A DNA stretch of 64,000 nucleotides from contig NZ_QGHL01000004.1 in the NCBI RefSeq assembly GCF_003171715.1, positions 62,001 to 126,000 of the forward strand, written 5' to 3'. Origin of the DNA: Novosphingobium meiothermophilum. Its GTDB lineage: Bacteria > Pseudomonadota > Alphaproteobacteria > Sphingomonadales > Sphingomonadaceae. The position numbers and the translations under genes are program-made. Shown here in pieces: positions 37,523 through 47,115 of the stretch (its first letter is position 1; each line of letters starts with the position of its first letter). Below the pieces are notes generated by a model. It was not told the DNA's origin. It saw only the letters and a list, made by a program, of their open reading frames with translations, and ran no database searches.

Positions 37523-38404
37523 TCAGCCCTGCGCGGCAAGCGCAGGCCGCCAGGCGACCCCCTGCTGCGCAAACAGGGCGGCCATGCGCCCATCGGCAAT
37601 CATCCGGCTGATCTGCGCATCCAGCGCAAAGCCCAGCGTGCGGGAGTTCTCCTTCACCGCAATGCCGATATCCCAGCCTGCGGACATCATCTGCGGCAAG
37701 GCGCCTTTGCGCACCTTTATGCCAGCACCGGGATAGTCGTGGACAACCGCCTCGATCTGCGCGCTTGTCGCAACCACGAAATCGGCGCTGCCGTCGGCAA
37801 CGCTGGCCGCTGCGGCATAGCCGCTCGGCAGATGGACGAGATCCTTCGCCAGCGCTCCGCCTGCATGTCCGAGCAGGTAGAAGTCAGGGATGGATGCCAG
37901 TTCGGCCGCCACCTTCCGCCCCCTGAATGCGGCGGGCGAAGCTTCGCAATTGCCGCCATCGCGCGCGCAGGCCGCACCGAAGGTCTCGCGATAATAAGGG
38001 GCAAGGAACACGACATTGTTCTCACGCTGCATCAGCACCCGGTCAAAGGGCACATGCAGCATCACGTCGCAAGGCTGGAAGCCCAGCAGTCCGCCGCGCC
38101 AGACAACGTTGCGCAGATCGTCGGAAATATCCTCGTCCGCCGGGAAAAGCTGGATGTCGGCCCGCACGCCCAGCGCTTCGGCAAGCGCGCGGGCGATTTC
38201 GGCATCAATTCCCAGCGGCCTTCCGCCTGGTGTATCGGACCACGACCACGGTCGGTTGTCGGCGTAAAGACCGACCCGCAAGACCCCCAGATCCCTGACC
38301 TTTTCCAGCGGTGCCGCAACAAGCCGCGAAGGCGCGAGCGCGCTCATCACGGCCGCAGCGCCAATCCGGGCAAGCAGATCGCGACGTCTGAAGCCCTGCC
38401 GCAC
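37523..38404 (-). CDS. Quinoprotein-dehydrogenase-associated periplasmic binding protein
   Basis: A 293-residue family-3 solute-binding protein of the kind found beside PQQ alcohol dehydrogenases (XoxJ/PedG-like). It has a twin-arginine-like RRRDLL near the N-terminus and a hydrophobic signal (to about residue 27), then LRVGLYADNRPWSW, GIDAEIARALAEALGV and paired periplasmic-binding lobes. No transporter subunits are nearby, fitting the view that such proteins help mature or activate the dehydrogenase rather than transport. Start GTG at 38404, with GGAAG before it, two bases after the pedF stop. Confidence 0.85.
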   Translation of the reverse strand: MRQGFRRRDLLARIGAAAVMSALAPSRLVAAPLEKVRDLGVLRVGLYADNRPWSWSDTPGGRPLGIDAEIARALAEALGVRADIQLFPADEDISDDLRNVVWRGGLLGFQPCDVMLHVPFDRVLMQRENNVVFLAPYYRETFGAACARDGGNCEASPAAFRGRKVAAELASIPDFYLLGHAGGALAKDLVHLPSGYAAAASVADGSADFVVATSAQIEAVVHDYPGAGIKVRKGALPQMMSAGWDIGIAVKENSRTLGFALDAQISRMIADGRMAALFAQQGVAWRPALAAQG

Positions 38405-38406
38405 GA

Positions 38407-38850
38407 TCAGTCTTCCGTATGCTTCGTCTCGATCCAGCTCCGGATCGCCCAGCCCGCCTTCTGGCCCAGCACTTCGCCGAAGGGCGGCATATAGACCTTT
38501 CCATCGTGGCTGGATCCGTGGCGGAAGCGTTCGACGAACCATTCATCGCCCGCATCGCCAAGTTCAAGATAGCGCAGATCCGGTGCAATCCCGCCGGAAA
38601 TGGCATCCAGCCCATGACAGCGCGCGCAGTTCTGGCCATAAGCGGACTGGCCGATTTCGATCGCTTTTTCATTGCCGCGATAGGGGTTTACGGCAGTCCA
38701 GTTATCGTTTCCGCCCTCAATATCGGGCAGGGCGGACGTGTCCACCGCCTGAGGCGTGACATCACCATGGGCCGAAAGGCGGGTGGCAATGCTGGCCGAT
38801 GCCAGCGCCGCCGCAGCAAGCAGGGCCGCGCGGCCGTAGGAAATGGTCAT
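38407..38850 (-). CDS. pedF: Cytochrome c-550, PedF type
   Basis: A 147-residue periplasmic monoheme cytochrome: signal peptide (about 1-27), heme-attachment CARCH (about 75-79), and the axial methionine in VYMPPFG. Such cytochromes take electrons from PQQ alcohol dehydrogenases. The tail IETKHTED ends two bases before the start of the binding-protein gene, so the two are one operon. It is divergent from the beta-propeller gene across a 198-bp shared promoter region (38851-39048) that shows no clear operator. Confidence 0.88.
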   Translation of the reverse strand: MTISYGRAALLAAAALASASIATRLSAHGDVTPQAVDTSALPDIEGGNDNWTAVNPYRGNEKAIEIGQSAYGQNCARCHGLDAISGGIAPDLRYLELGDAGDEWFVERFRHGSSHDGKVYMPPFGEVLGQKAGWAIRSWIETKHTED

Positions 38851-39048
38851 GGCTCAAACATCCTCTGCGACAAGTGCTCATTTTGGCCGGTCGGCAACGC
38901 GGATTCGCATTCCGCCTGCGCCATGCCCGCCCTTCCTTTCACACCCCGCGCTGCGCCCATATTGGACAATGGTATTAGGCCAAGGTGCCATACCGCAATG
39001 GCCGTGCCGGGTTTATGCTGGCCGGCGACAAGCTTGTGGAGAGGCACC

Positions 39049-40071
39049 ATGAAACCAACCCGACGCCCGGCGCGCATCGCATGGCAGCGTCGCACGGCCA
39101 CATTGCTGGGCGCAATGCTCACAGCCGTGATTGCCGCGGCCACGGCGGCAACGGCGCAGACGGTCTATGTCAGCAACGAGCGCGGCAACACCGTGACCGT
39201 GATCGATCTGGGCGCGGACGGCGGCAACGGGCGCGCGGTGGCGCAGTGGGCGGTGGGCAAGCGGCCGCGCGGCATCACCCTGACCCGCGATGGTGCCACA
39301 CTGCTGGTAGCCGCCAGCGCCGACAACGCTGTCGAGATGCGCAATCCTGCCAATGGCGCGCTGGTTGCCACGCTGCCTTCGGGGGCAGATCCCGAACAGT
39401 TCTTTGCATCATACGATGGCAGCCTGCTGTTCGCGGCAAACGAGGACAACGCTGCCGTGACCGCGATCGATCTGAAGACCCGGCGCGTTGCCTGGCAGGT
39501 GCCCGTGGGCGACGAGCCGGAAGGTGTGGCGCAAAGCCCCGATGGCAAGTGGCTCCTCGTCACGAGCGAGGAGGATAATACCGTCGCGTGGATCGATCTG
39601 GCCACGCGCGCCGTGGTTCACGAGACCGAAACCGATGCCCGTCCGCGCCATGTCGAGTTCACCGCTGATGGCGCGCAGGTCTGGGTGGCGGCGGAAATGG
39701 CGGGCACAGTGCATGTTGTCGATGTGGCCACGCGCGAGGTGGTGGACACCATCCACTTCGCCCCGCCGGGGATTCCCGATTACAAGGTGATGCCCTGCGG
39801 CATCCGCTTCACGCCCGATGGACGCACCGCGATTGTCGCACTCGGCCGGGCCGATGCGGTGGCCTTCGTCGATGTGCAGAGCCGCAGGATCAGTGGCTAC
39901 GTGCCCGTGGGCGAACGGCCGTGGCATCTGGCGATCCTTCCTGATGGCAGCCGCGCCGTCGTCGCCAACGGGGCAAGCGATACGGTTTCCGTGATCGACA
40001 TTGCCACACGCCGGGTTGTCGGCACCATTGCGGCGGGCGCAGGACCTTGGGGCGTTGCCATAGGCAAATGA
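39049..40071 (+). CDS. PQQ-catabolism-associated YVTN beta-propeller protein
   Basis: A 340-residue exported protein: signal peptide (about 1-36, ending ATAATAQ) and seven YVTN-type blades, seen as repeats like VYVSNERGNTVTVIDL, LLVAASADNAVEMRN, LLFAANEDNAAVTAIDL, LLVTSEEDNTVAWIDL and AVVANGASDTVSVIDI. It belongs to the beta-propeller family found near PQQ-dependent dehydrogenases; its role is not known. GGAGAGG precedes the ATG. A longer open frame upstream is antisense to pedF. Confidence 0.87.
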   Translation: MKPTRRPARIAWQRRTATLLGAMLTAVIAAATAATAQTVYVSNERGNTVTVIDLGADGGNGRAVAQWAVGKRPRGITLTRDGATLLVAASADNAVEMRNPANGALVATLPSGADPEQFFASYDGSLLFAANEDNAAVTAIDLKTRRVAWQVPVGDEPEGVAQSPDGKWLLVTSEEDNTVAWIDLATRAVVHETETDARPRHVEFTADGAQVWVAAEMAGTVHVVDVATREVVDTIHFAPPGIPDYKVMPCGIRFTPDGRTAIVALGRADAVAFVDVQSRRISGYVPVGERPWHLAILPDGSRAVVANGASDTVSVIDIATRRVVGTIAAGAGPWGVAIGK

Positions 40072-40232
40072 CCGGTCAACGCCCGGCAAGACACCGCAAC
40101 CAGATGCCAAGAATGCACTGCGTCTCATCCCAAAGTCCAAGGCCATAAGTCCAATATCGCGCGGCGATGCTGCGCAGCATTGTTTCCCCCAGTCGCAGGA
40201 TAACCGACACGCCTTTCACGGAGGGGAACATC

Positions 40233-41669
40233 ATGAAGATCACCAGGGCGCTTTGCGCCTCGGCCGCACTGGGTGCCATCGCCCTTGCGGCATCGCCCGC
40301 CCATGCCGGAACGCCCGAACTCTTGAAGCGCCTGCACGAGAAGGGAATCCTGACCGACGAGGAATACCAGGAACTGCTGGCCGAGGAGGCGCGGCCTTCG
40401 CCCGCCCCTGCTGCTCCGGCGTCTGCCGCCGCACCTGCGGGCGATGCCACCGCGCGCGCGCAGGCCGCTATCGATACCACCCGCCTTGTCCGCACGACCG
40501 AAAGCGGCATCGGACTTGAAGTCGGCCCGGCCACGATCACCTTCTCCGGTTCGGTCAACGGCTTCTACGTCCACGATAATCCCGATACGCCATCGGCGCG
40601 CACCGCGGTGGTGGGCGGCATTGCCAATGTTGGCAGCAACAATTCCAGCGCGGTGCGCAATGGTCTGCTGCCCGGCTTTCTCAAGATCGCGGTCAGCACC
40701 AATCAGGGCGGCTGGGACGTGGGCGCGACGTTCGGCATGTATCCGGGCATCAACTCCACTGCATGGGGCGCACTGGGCGCGAACAACGGAGGCCAGCCCA
40801 CGGCGCTTGCCACCGCTGGCATCGATTTTCGCCAGACCTTCCTGACTTTCGGCAAGCCTGAGATCGGCACCTTCAAGATCGGGCGCGATATCGGCCTGTT
40901 CGGGTCCGAGGCGATCCTGAACGACATCACGCTGCTGTCTTCGGGTTCGCCGGGAAGCAATGTCGCGCCGGGCAATACCACGCTGGGCCGCATCGGATCG
41001 GGCTATATCTACACCGATTTCCAACCGCAGATCACCTATACCTCGCCCGTGTTCAGCGGATTTCAGGCCTCTGTCGGCGTGTTCCAGCCGCTGTCCTCGC
41101 TCACCGGGCCTGCGGAAAGCAACTCCGCGCCGGGGTTCCAGGGCAAGCTCACCTATGATGGCAAGTTCGGCGATGTTGCCACCCGCCTGTGGGTTTCGGG
41201 CATCACGCAGAAGCATGATCTGGCAGCAGGCGGCAGCTTCACCGGACAGGGGCTGGATGTGGGCGGCAAGGTCACGGTCGGCCCGCTGACCGCGCTCGGC
41301 TACTACTACACCGCCACCGGCCTTGGCACCACGGTCTTCGGCCTGTTCGATACCGGCCTTGCCCAGAATGGCACCGGCATTTCCCGCCGCAAGAGCGAGG
41401 GCTTCTATGCGCAGGCCTTGGCCACCTTCGGCAAGTTCTCGATCGGCGGCAGCTATGGTGAAAGCCGCCTCGATCATGCCAGCATGGCCGACCGGCTTGC
41501 CAATCCGAACCTTGTCAGGGTCAATTCCAGCTACGTCGGTCAGGTGCGCTACGGGCTGACCTCGTGGGTCACGCTGATCGGGGAATATGTCCGCTCCAAG
41601 GCGGTTGCCCATTCCGGCAACAGCGCGCAGAGCGACGCGGTTGCACTGGGCGGCATCCTCTTCTTCTGA
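40233..41669 (+). CDS. Porin
   Basis: A 478-residue outer-membrane porin: signal peptide (about 1-25, ending SPAHAG), a short helical segment (TPELLKRLHEKGILTDEEYQELLAEE), an Ala/Pro linker, then a beta-barrel ending in GGILFF with the C-terminal phenylalanine needed for barrel assembly. GGAGGGGAA before the ATG fixes the start. Its place in the PQQ cluster suggests entry of alcohols or other small solutes, but specificity is not visible. Confidence 0.85.
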   Translation: MKITRALCASAALGAIALAASPAHAGTPELLKRLHEKGILTDEEYQELLAEEARPSPAPAAPASAAAPAGDATARAQAAIDTTRLVRTTESGIGLEVGPATITFSGSVNGFYVHDNPDTPSARTAVVGGIANVGSNNSSAVRNGLLPGFLKIAVSTNQGGWDVGATFGMYPGINSTAWGALGANNGGQPTALATAGIDFRQTFLTFGKPEIGTFKIGRDIGLFGSEAILNDITLLSSGSPGSNVAPGNTTLGRIGSGYIYTDFQPQITYTSPVFSGFQASVGVFQPLSSLTGPAESNSAPGFQGKLTYDGKFGDVATRLWVSGITQKHDLAAGGSFTGQGLDVGGKVTVGPLTALGYYYTATGLGTTVFGLFDTGLAQNGTGISRRKSEGFYAQALATFGKFSIGGSYGESRLDHASMADRLANPNLVRVNSSYVGQVRYGLTSWVTLIGEYVRSKAVAHSGNSAQSDAVALGGILFF

Positions 41670-41705
41670 GGTGGCATTTTGCCTGCCTGATCCAAGTGCA
41701 CCCTT

Positions 41706-41741
41706 GCCGGCAGCCCATGATCCCCGCAAAGGGCTGCCGGC
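41706..41741 (+). terminator. Hairpin between porin and TonB receptor genes
   Basis: A perfect 11-bp stem, GCCGGCAGCCC / GGGCTGCCGGC, with a fourteen-base loop, 36 bases after the porin stop. No T-run follows. It may end the porin transcript, or form part of the leader of the receptor gene starting at 41781. Confidence 0.5.
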
Positions 41742-41780
41742 ATACTGAAAATGCTGAAGTATCCCTGAAAGTCGCAGCAG

Positions 41781-43832
41781 ATGGATGACATGTTCTTTCG
41801 CACCGGCGCTATCCTTGCCGGAGTCTTCGCCCTTTCCCTTGGCGCCCTGCCGGCGATCGCGCAGGAAGCCCCCGCAGATGACGATGCCGCCGAACGCGTT
41901 CGCGCCGAGCAGATCGTTGTCACCGGCAACGGCCTTGGCGAAACGCCCGGAACGCCTGCCTATGCCGCCGTCACGCTGGGGCGCGATGCGCTGCTGCGCG
42001 CGGCATCGGGCCGAATCGAGGATGTGCTGACCAACGTTGCGGGATTTCAGCAGTTCCGCCGGTCGGACAGCCGCTCGTCCAATCCTTCGGCGCAGGGCGT
42101 CACCCTGCGGGCGCTGGGCGGCAATGCCACCAGCCGCGCGCTGGTGCTGCTAGATGGTGTGCCGATGGTCGATCCGTTCTTCGGCTATGTGCCGCTTTCC
42201 GCGCTTGCCCCCGATACGCTGGGCGCGGTGCGAGTGACACGCGGCGGCGGCTCCGGGCCGTTTGGCGCGGGCGCGCTTTCGGGAACGATCGAGCTGGAAA
42301 GCGCCGGACCGGATGCGTTGGGGCGTGTATCGGCACAATTGCTCGCCAGCCAGCGCGGCGAAACCGAGGCGAGCGGCGCAATCGTGCCGCGTCTGGGCCA
42401 GGGCTTTGTCGTGGTTTCGGGCCGCTGGGACCGGGGCAAGGGCTTTTTCACCACTCCGCCTGCGCAGCGCGTCCCGGCAACGGTGCGCGCCGCATACGAA
42501 TCATGGTCCACTGCGGTGCGCGCGGTCGCGCCGATCGCGCCTGATGTGGAACTGCAAAGCCGCATCGCCGTCTATCGCGACAACCGGGTGCTGCGCTTTG
42601 CCGGCGCCGATACCTCAACCGAAGGTGAGGATGCCAGCCTGCGTCTGGTGGGCCGTGGGGCTTGGCAGTTCGATGCGCTGGCCTATTTCCAGGCACGGGA
42701 CTTTTCCAACGTGGTTGTGTCGGCGGCCACGTTCCGCCCCACCCTCGATCAGTTCGCCACCCCCGCGCAGGGTATCGGCGGCAAGCTTGAAGTGCGCCCG
42801 CCGCTGGGCGAAAGCAATGTCTTGCGGCTTGGCGCAGACTGGCGGCGGCTGAGCGGGACGATGCGCGAAACCGCATTCAACGCCAACACCGGCGCCATCA
42901 CCGCCCGCCGCACCGCAGGCGGCGTGAACAGCGATTTCGGTCTCTATGCCGAAAACGACATGACGCTGGGACGGATCGTGCTGACAGGCGGCCTGCGCGC
43001 CGACCGCACGGTGATTGCCGATGGCTATTTCGAAGTGCGCAATGCGGCGGGCACCGTCACCAGCCGCAGCGACTATGCCCGGCAGGCGGACTGGACGCTG
43101 ACATGGCGCGGCGGGGCGCTGTGGCGGGCAAGCCCGGTGGTCGCGCTGCGCGCTGCGGCCTACACCGGCCTGCGCCAGCCCACGCTCAATGAACTTTACC
43201 GCCCCTTCACCGTCTTTCCCGTCACCACGCAGGCCAATGCGGCGCTGCGCAACGAACGGCAAAAGGGCTTCGAAGCAGGCATCGACCTTACCCCTGCCGA
43301 GGGCTTTGCGCTTTCGCTGACAGGGTTTGATAACCGGATCGAAAACGCGATCGCCAACGTCACCATTGGCACGAACCTGCGCCAGCGCCGCAACGTCGAC
43401 GAGATCCGCGCCCACGGGATCGAAGCAACGGCCAGCGCCAGTGTGGGCATCGCGCGTTTCGATGGTTCGCTCGCTTGGACCGATGCCGAACTGCGCAACG
43501 GTGCGGCCTCGCCGCTTACCGGAAAGCGCCCGGCCCAGACCCCGCGCATCGCTGCATCGGGCACGCTTACGCTGACGCCTGCACCAGGCTGGCAGATTGC
43601 CGCAACGCTGCGCCATGTCGGGCAGCAATATGAGGACGATCTCCAGATCGACAGTCTGAAGGCGGCCACCACGCTCGATCTGTTCGCGCAGGTGCCGCTG
43701 GGCGGCGGGGCCAGCTTGGTCCTGCGCGGCGAAAACCTGTTCGATACCGAAATCGTCACGCGCAACTCGGGCGGTTCGATCGACCTTGGCGTGCCGCGCA
43801 CTGTCTGGGCCGGGCTGCGTTTCACGATGTGA
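41781..43832 (+). CDS. TonB-dependent receptor (BtuB-like size)
   Basis: A 683-residue receptor: signal peptide (about 1-27, ending PAIAQ), TonB box in AEQIVVTGNG, plug with ALVLLDGVPMVDPFFGY and VRVTRGGGSGPFGAGALSG, then a barrel ending GLRFTM. It is smaller than the siderophore receptors and near the size of vitamin or metal-complex receptors. Translation may start at ATG 41781 or 41790; neither has a strong ribosome site. A second receptor gene follows after 21 bases, so both are probably one operon. Confidence 0.9.
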   Translation: MDDMFFRTGAILAGVFALSLGALPAIAQEAPADDDAAERVRAEQIVVTGNGLGETPGTPAYAAVTLGRDALLRAASGRIEDVLTNVAGFQQFRRSDSRSSNPSAQGVTLRALGGNATSRALVLLDGVPMVDPFFGYVPLSALAPDTLGAVRVTRGGGSGPFGAGALSGTIELESAGPDALGRVSAQLLASQRGETEASGAIVPRLGQGFVVVSGRWDRGKGFFTTPPAQRVPATVRAAYESWSTAVRAVAPIAPDVELQSRIAVYRDNRVLRFAGADTSTEGEDASLRLVGRGAWQFDALAYFQARDFSNVVVSAATFRPTLDQFATPAQGIGGKLEVRPPLGESNVLRLGADWRRLSGTMRETAFNANTGAITARRTAGGVNSDFGLYAENDMTLGRIVLTGGLRADRTVIADGYFEVRNAAGTVTSRSDYARQADWTLTWRGGALWRASPVVALRAAAYTGLRQPTLNELYRPFTVFPVTTQANAALRNERQKGFEAGIDLTPAEGFALSLTGFDNRIENAIANVTIGTNLRQRRNVDEIRAHGIEATASASVGIARFDGSLAWTDAELRNGAASPLTGKRPAQTPRIAASGTLTLTPAPGWQIAATLRHVGQQYEDDLQIDSLKAATTLDLFAQVPLGGGASLVLRGENLFDTEIVTRNSGGSIDLGVPRTVWAGLRFTM

Positions 43833-43853
43833 AGCTGCAAAGGAGCAAGCCCG

Positions 43854-46181
43854 ATGACGCGCCATCTTCTCGTCCTCTTCCTCCTGACAGCAGCGCCTGT
43901 TCCGGCACTGGCCACATCCGATGATCCTGATGCCCTGACCGCCGATGGCGCAGCGCGCGGCGGTAGCGACGCGCAGATCGTGGTCAGCGCACCGGGCGGG
44001 CTGATCGATACCGACGAGGCGCGCGGGCTGGATCGCGCCGCGCTCGATGCGTCGGGCCGGCCTGATCTGGGCCGCGCGCTGGAACGGGCGATTCCCGGTC
44101 TGACCCTGGCCGAGGCGGCCGGCAACCCGTGGCAGGCGCAGATCCTGTGGCGCGGCTTTTCGGCCAGTGCCTTGCAGGGCGCGGAACAGGGCATGGCGGT
44201 CTATCTCGATGGTGTGCGCTTCAACCAGCCGTTCGGCGATGTGGTGCTGCTCGATCTTGTGCCCGATACCGTTCTGGTGCGCGCGCAGGTGAACGATGCC
44301 AACCCCGTTCTGGGCCGCAATGCACTGGCTGGCACGCTCCTGCTCCAGACGGGCGATGGCGCATCGCTCGCAGGTCTGAGCGCCTTGGCCGATGCTGACA
44401 GCACCGGCATGGCAGGCGGCGCGTTCAGCTTTGGCACAGGCACGCAGACACGCAATCTGCTGGTCGCCGCCGAAGCGCGACGCGATGCGGGCTGGCGCGT
44501 GGCCAGCCCCTCTCAGCTCTACCGCGCCTTCGCCAAGGGGGTGCATACCGGCGCAGGATGGGGGATTGAACTGTCCGCCCTTGGCGCGGCAAGCGAGCTG
44601 ACCGGCAACGGCGTTTCGCCGGTGGAACTGCTGGATGCGCAATATTCGGCCGTGTTCACCCGGCCCGATACCACCAGCACCCGCTTTGCGCGCATTGTGG
44701 CCGCGCCGTGGGTGCAAACCGGACAGTCGGGGCGGATCGAACTGCGCGCCCACTACCAGCATCTGCGCCGCAGCAATGCCAATGGCGATCTTGCCGATTT
44801 CGGCCCGTGCGATGATGCGCCCGGCCTGCTCTGCGTGGGCGAAGAGGACGATGGCTATGAGGACCGCCTGCTTTCCGGCGGCGCTTTCGTGCCATTCGAT
44901 CCGGCTGGCGATGATCCGGCGGTATTCAACCGGGGGCAGGAACGCACCGATGCGCTGGGCGCGATGCTGCAATGGCTTGATGAGCGCGAGACCGCCATTG
45001 GAACGCGGCGTATCGCGCTGGGCGTGGCATGGGAACATGCCCGCACCCGTTTTCGCGCCTCGACCGAACTGGGCGAACTGGAAGAAGATCGTTCGGTCGA
45101 ACCGCTCGGCCTGCTGCTCGCCTCAGAGGAGGGCGCGATCCAGCCGGTCGACCTCGTCTCGAAGGTTGATGATCTGGCGGTTTTTGCCAGCGTCGAACTT
45201 CCGCTCATGCGCGGTTTTTCGGTCGAGGCCGGGGCGCGCTTCTCGCATAACCGGGTGCGCATGGACGACCGGCTGGGAACCGCGCTTGACGGGGATCATA
45301 CCTTCAACCGGTTCAACCCTTCGATCGAGTTCGACTATGCACTGGCTCCCGGCATCAAGGCGGCGGCGGGCTTCTCGCTCACCAGCCGCAACCCGACCCC
45401 TGCCGAACTGAGCTGCGCCGATCCCGATGCTCCCTGCACGCTGGCCAATTTCTTCATTGCCGATCCCCCCCTGAAGCAGGTGACAGCGCGCAACTGGCAC
45501 CTGGGTCTTTCCGGCGCCGCCGATGGCGATGCCGCGGCTGCGCAAACGCTGGCATGGCGGCTCAACGCCTGGCGCACCGATACGCGCGATGACATCCGCA
45601 TGATCGCCTCGCAGATCCGGGGACGCGCCTATTTTGCCAATCTTGGTCAGACCCGGCGGCAGGGAATCGAAGCCTCGCTCGACTGGAACCGCGATGGCTG
45701 GCGTGCCAGCCTTGTCTATGGGTTCACCGATGCGCGCTTTCGCGATGGTTTCGTCATGTCCAGCCCCGCCAATCCGGCCGCAGACGATGCGGGAGAGATT
45801 ACGGTGCGGCCGGGAGACCGGCTGCCCGCAGTGCCGCGCCACGCGCTCAACCTGCGCCTTGGCCGTGATGCGCGCACGTGGAGCGCAGGGCTGACCATGC
45901 GTGCGCGTTCGGGCCAGTTCCTTGCGGGCGATGATGGCAACGACAATCCGCGCACGCCCGCCTATGTGGTGTTCGATCTTGATGGAGCGCTACGCCTCAC
46001 GCCGCGCCTCAGCCTTGTGGCGCAGGTGCGCAACCTGCTGAACCGGCGCTACGCAACCTTCGGCACCTTCGCCGAAATCGACGATATCGCACTGGCCGAA
46101 GCGCCTGGCGCCGAAAATCCGCGCGCCTATGCCCCCGGCGCGCCCCGGCGCATCAGCGTATCCCTGCGCACGCAGTTCTGA
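43854..46181 (+). CDS. TonB-dependent receptor with acidic, cysteine-bracketed loops
   Basis: A 775-residue receptor: signal peptide (about 1-20), TonB box AQIVVSAPGG, plug with QILWRGFSASALQG, GMAVYLDGVRFNQPFGD and NPVLGRNALAGTL, barrel ending SLRTQF. Two presumed surface loops hold cysteine pairs: Cys319/Cys327 followed by an acidic GEEDDGYED run, and Cys521/Cys528 around ADPDAP. Acidic loops could attract cations or their chelates. AGGAGC precedes the ATG. It forms a pair with the receptor in front, next to the PQQ cluster and a two-component system. Confidence 0.9.
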   Translation: MTRHLLVLFLLTAAPVPALATSDDPDALTADGAARGGSDAQIVVSAPGGLIDTDEARGLDRAALDASGRPDLGRALERAIPGLTLAEAAGNPWQAQILWRGFSASALQGAEQGMAVYLDGVRFNQPFGDVVLLDLVPDTVLVRAQVNDANPVLGRNALAGTLLLQTGDGASLAGLSALADADSTGMAGGAFSFGTGTQTRNLLVAAEARRDAGWRVASPSQLYRAFAKGVHTGAGWGIELSALGAASELTGNGVSPVELLDAQYSAVFTRPDTTSTRFARIVAAPWVQTGQSGRIELRAHYQHLRRSNANGDLADFGPCDDAPGLLCVGEEDDGYEDRLLSGGAFVPFDPAGDDPAVFNRGQERTDALGAMLQWLDERETAIGTRRIALGVAWEHARTRFRASTELGELEEDRSVEPLGLLLASEEGAIQPVDLVSKVDDLAVFASVELPLMRGFSVEAGARFSHNRVRMDDRLGTALDGDHTFNRFNPSIEFDYALAPGIKAAAGFSLTSRNPTPAELSCADPDAPCTLANFFIADPPLKQVTARNWHLGLSGAADGDAAAAQTLAWRLNAWRTDTRDDIRMIASQIRGRAYFANLGQTRRQGIEASLDWNRDGWRASLVYGFTDARFRDGFVMSSPANPAADDAGEITVRPGDRLPAVPRHALNLRLGRDARTWSAGLTMRARSGQFLAGDDGNDNPRTPAYVVFDLDGALRLTPRLSLVAQVRNLLNRRYATFGTFAEIDDIALAEAPGAENPRAYAPGAPRRISVSLRTQF

Positions 46182-46485
46182 ACCTGCGTTTCGCAGTCCG
46201 CGGCTGCGATCGCGCAGGAGCGGAAAAGCAAAGCTTTTATCAAATCATCTCATTGGGATAGATGGAGTCTCGATCCAGAGATACATGCCGTTTTACGCTT
46301 CCATCTTAAGCCTCGCACCAGTAGAGCGTGATCCCATCAGCCCATTAAGCGATTTACTGCCATTCGGCGACTTCCGGCTTGCAATAACCAGAATGAAGAT
46401 TTGCACGACAATAGCCCGCTTTCTCTTGTAAACTTTTGCCCCACGCCATATTCCCTCCGTCAACACCGGATTACAGGGGCAAGTA
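46182..46485 (+). promoter_or_regulatory. Leader and promoter region of the second LuxR regulator
   Basis: A 304-bp gap, AT-richer than its surroundings, between the receptor and the regulator gene. It has a weak AAAAGC/GCTTTT stem (46224-46238) and no credible gene. It probably carries the promoter of the regulator-kinase pair; no consensus hexamers or repeats are convincing. Confidence 0.45.
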
Positions 46486-47115
46486 ATGCAGGTGCTGATT
46501 TGCGATGACCATCCCATTGTCGCATCGGCTATGGGCATGACGGTCGAAGCCGCGTTCGACGCGCAGGTTCACATCGCCCATTCCTGTAGCGATGCCCTGG
46601 ATCGGGTGCGCCGTCTAGGCACTGTGGACTTGCTTCTGCTGGACCTTCATATCCCCGGCGAAGACCCACGCGAAAACCTCCGGTCTGTGCGAGCGGCCTG
46701 CCCGCAAACGCGGGTCGTGGTCTTTTCCGGCAGCGAAAACCCGGATCACCTGCGCATGGCGCTTGAAATGGACGTGCATGGCTTTCTCCCCAAGTCTTCA
46801 CGCCCTGAAGTCGTAGAGGCGGCCCTGCGACTGGTTCTGGCCGGAGGGCGCTATCTGCCCGATGCCGTGCGTAATCTGGCGCTGGAGACAGCGGTCCATG
46901 CGCCCACCGCCCCTGCCGTTGAAAGCTGCCTGACACAGCGCCAGTTGCAGGTCCTGCACCTTCTGGCCAATGGCAGCGCGAACAAGCTTATTGCAAGGGA
47001 ACTAGGCATTTCGCCCTTCACGGCGAAGGCCCATGTCGCGCAGGTCCTGTCGGCATTGGGCGCGGTCAACCGCACCGAAGCGGTTGCCATAGCGCGCGGG
47101 CGCGGCCTGCTTTGA
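46486..47115 (+). CDS. LuxR/NarL-type response regulator
   Basis: A 209-residue regulator: receiver (VLICDDHPIVASAM, phosphoacceptor Asp53 in LLLLDLHIPG, switch lysine in FLPKSS) and LuxR helix-turn-helix (LTQRQLQVLHLLANGSANKLIARELGIS). The following hybrid kinase starts inside its stop codon, so the two are a co-translated pair. It is only distantly like the regulator at 34650. By position it may control the two TonB receptors or the PQQ genes; this is inference. Confidence 0.9.
   Translation: MQVLICDDHPIVASAMGMTVEAAFDAQVHIAHSCSDALDRVRRLGTVDLLLLDLHIPGEDPRENLRSVRAACPQTRVVVFSGSENPDHLRMALEMDVHGFLPKSSRPEVVEAALRLVLAGGRYLPDAVRNLALETAVHAPTAPAVESCLTQRQLQVLHLLANGSANKLIARELGISPFTAKAHVAQVLSALGAVNRTEAVAIARGRGLL

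Noticed and set aside
37400-38494. A 364-codon plus-strand frame opposite the binding-protein gene
   Set aside because: Antisense to a protein with clear signal and binding-protein features.
41670-41780. Possible cobalamin riboswitch before the smaller TonB receptor
   Set aside because: The stretch is too short and lacks the B12-box sequence; only a simple hairpin is present.
42615-45038. An 807-codon open frame opposite the two TonB receptors
   Set aside because: Spans two genes on the other strand and has no domain or signal features.
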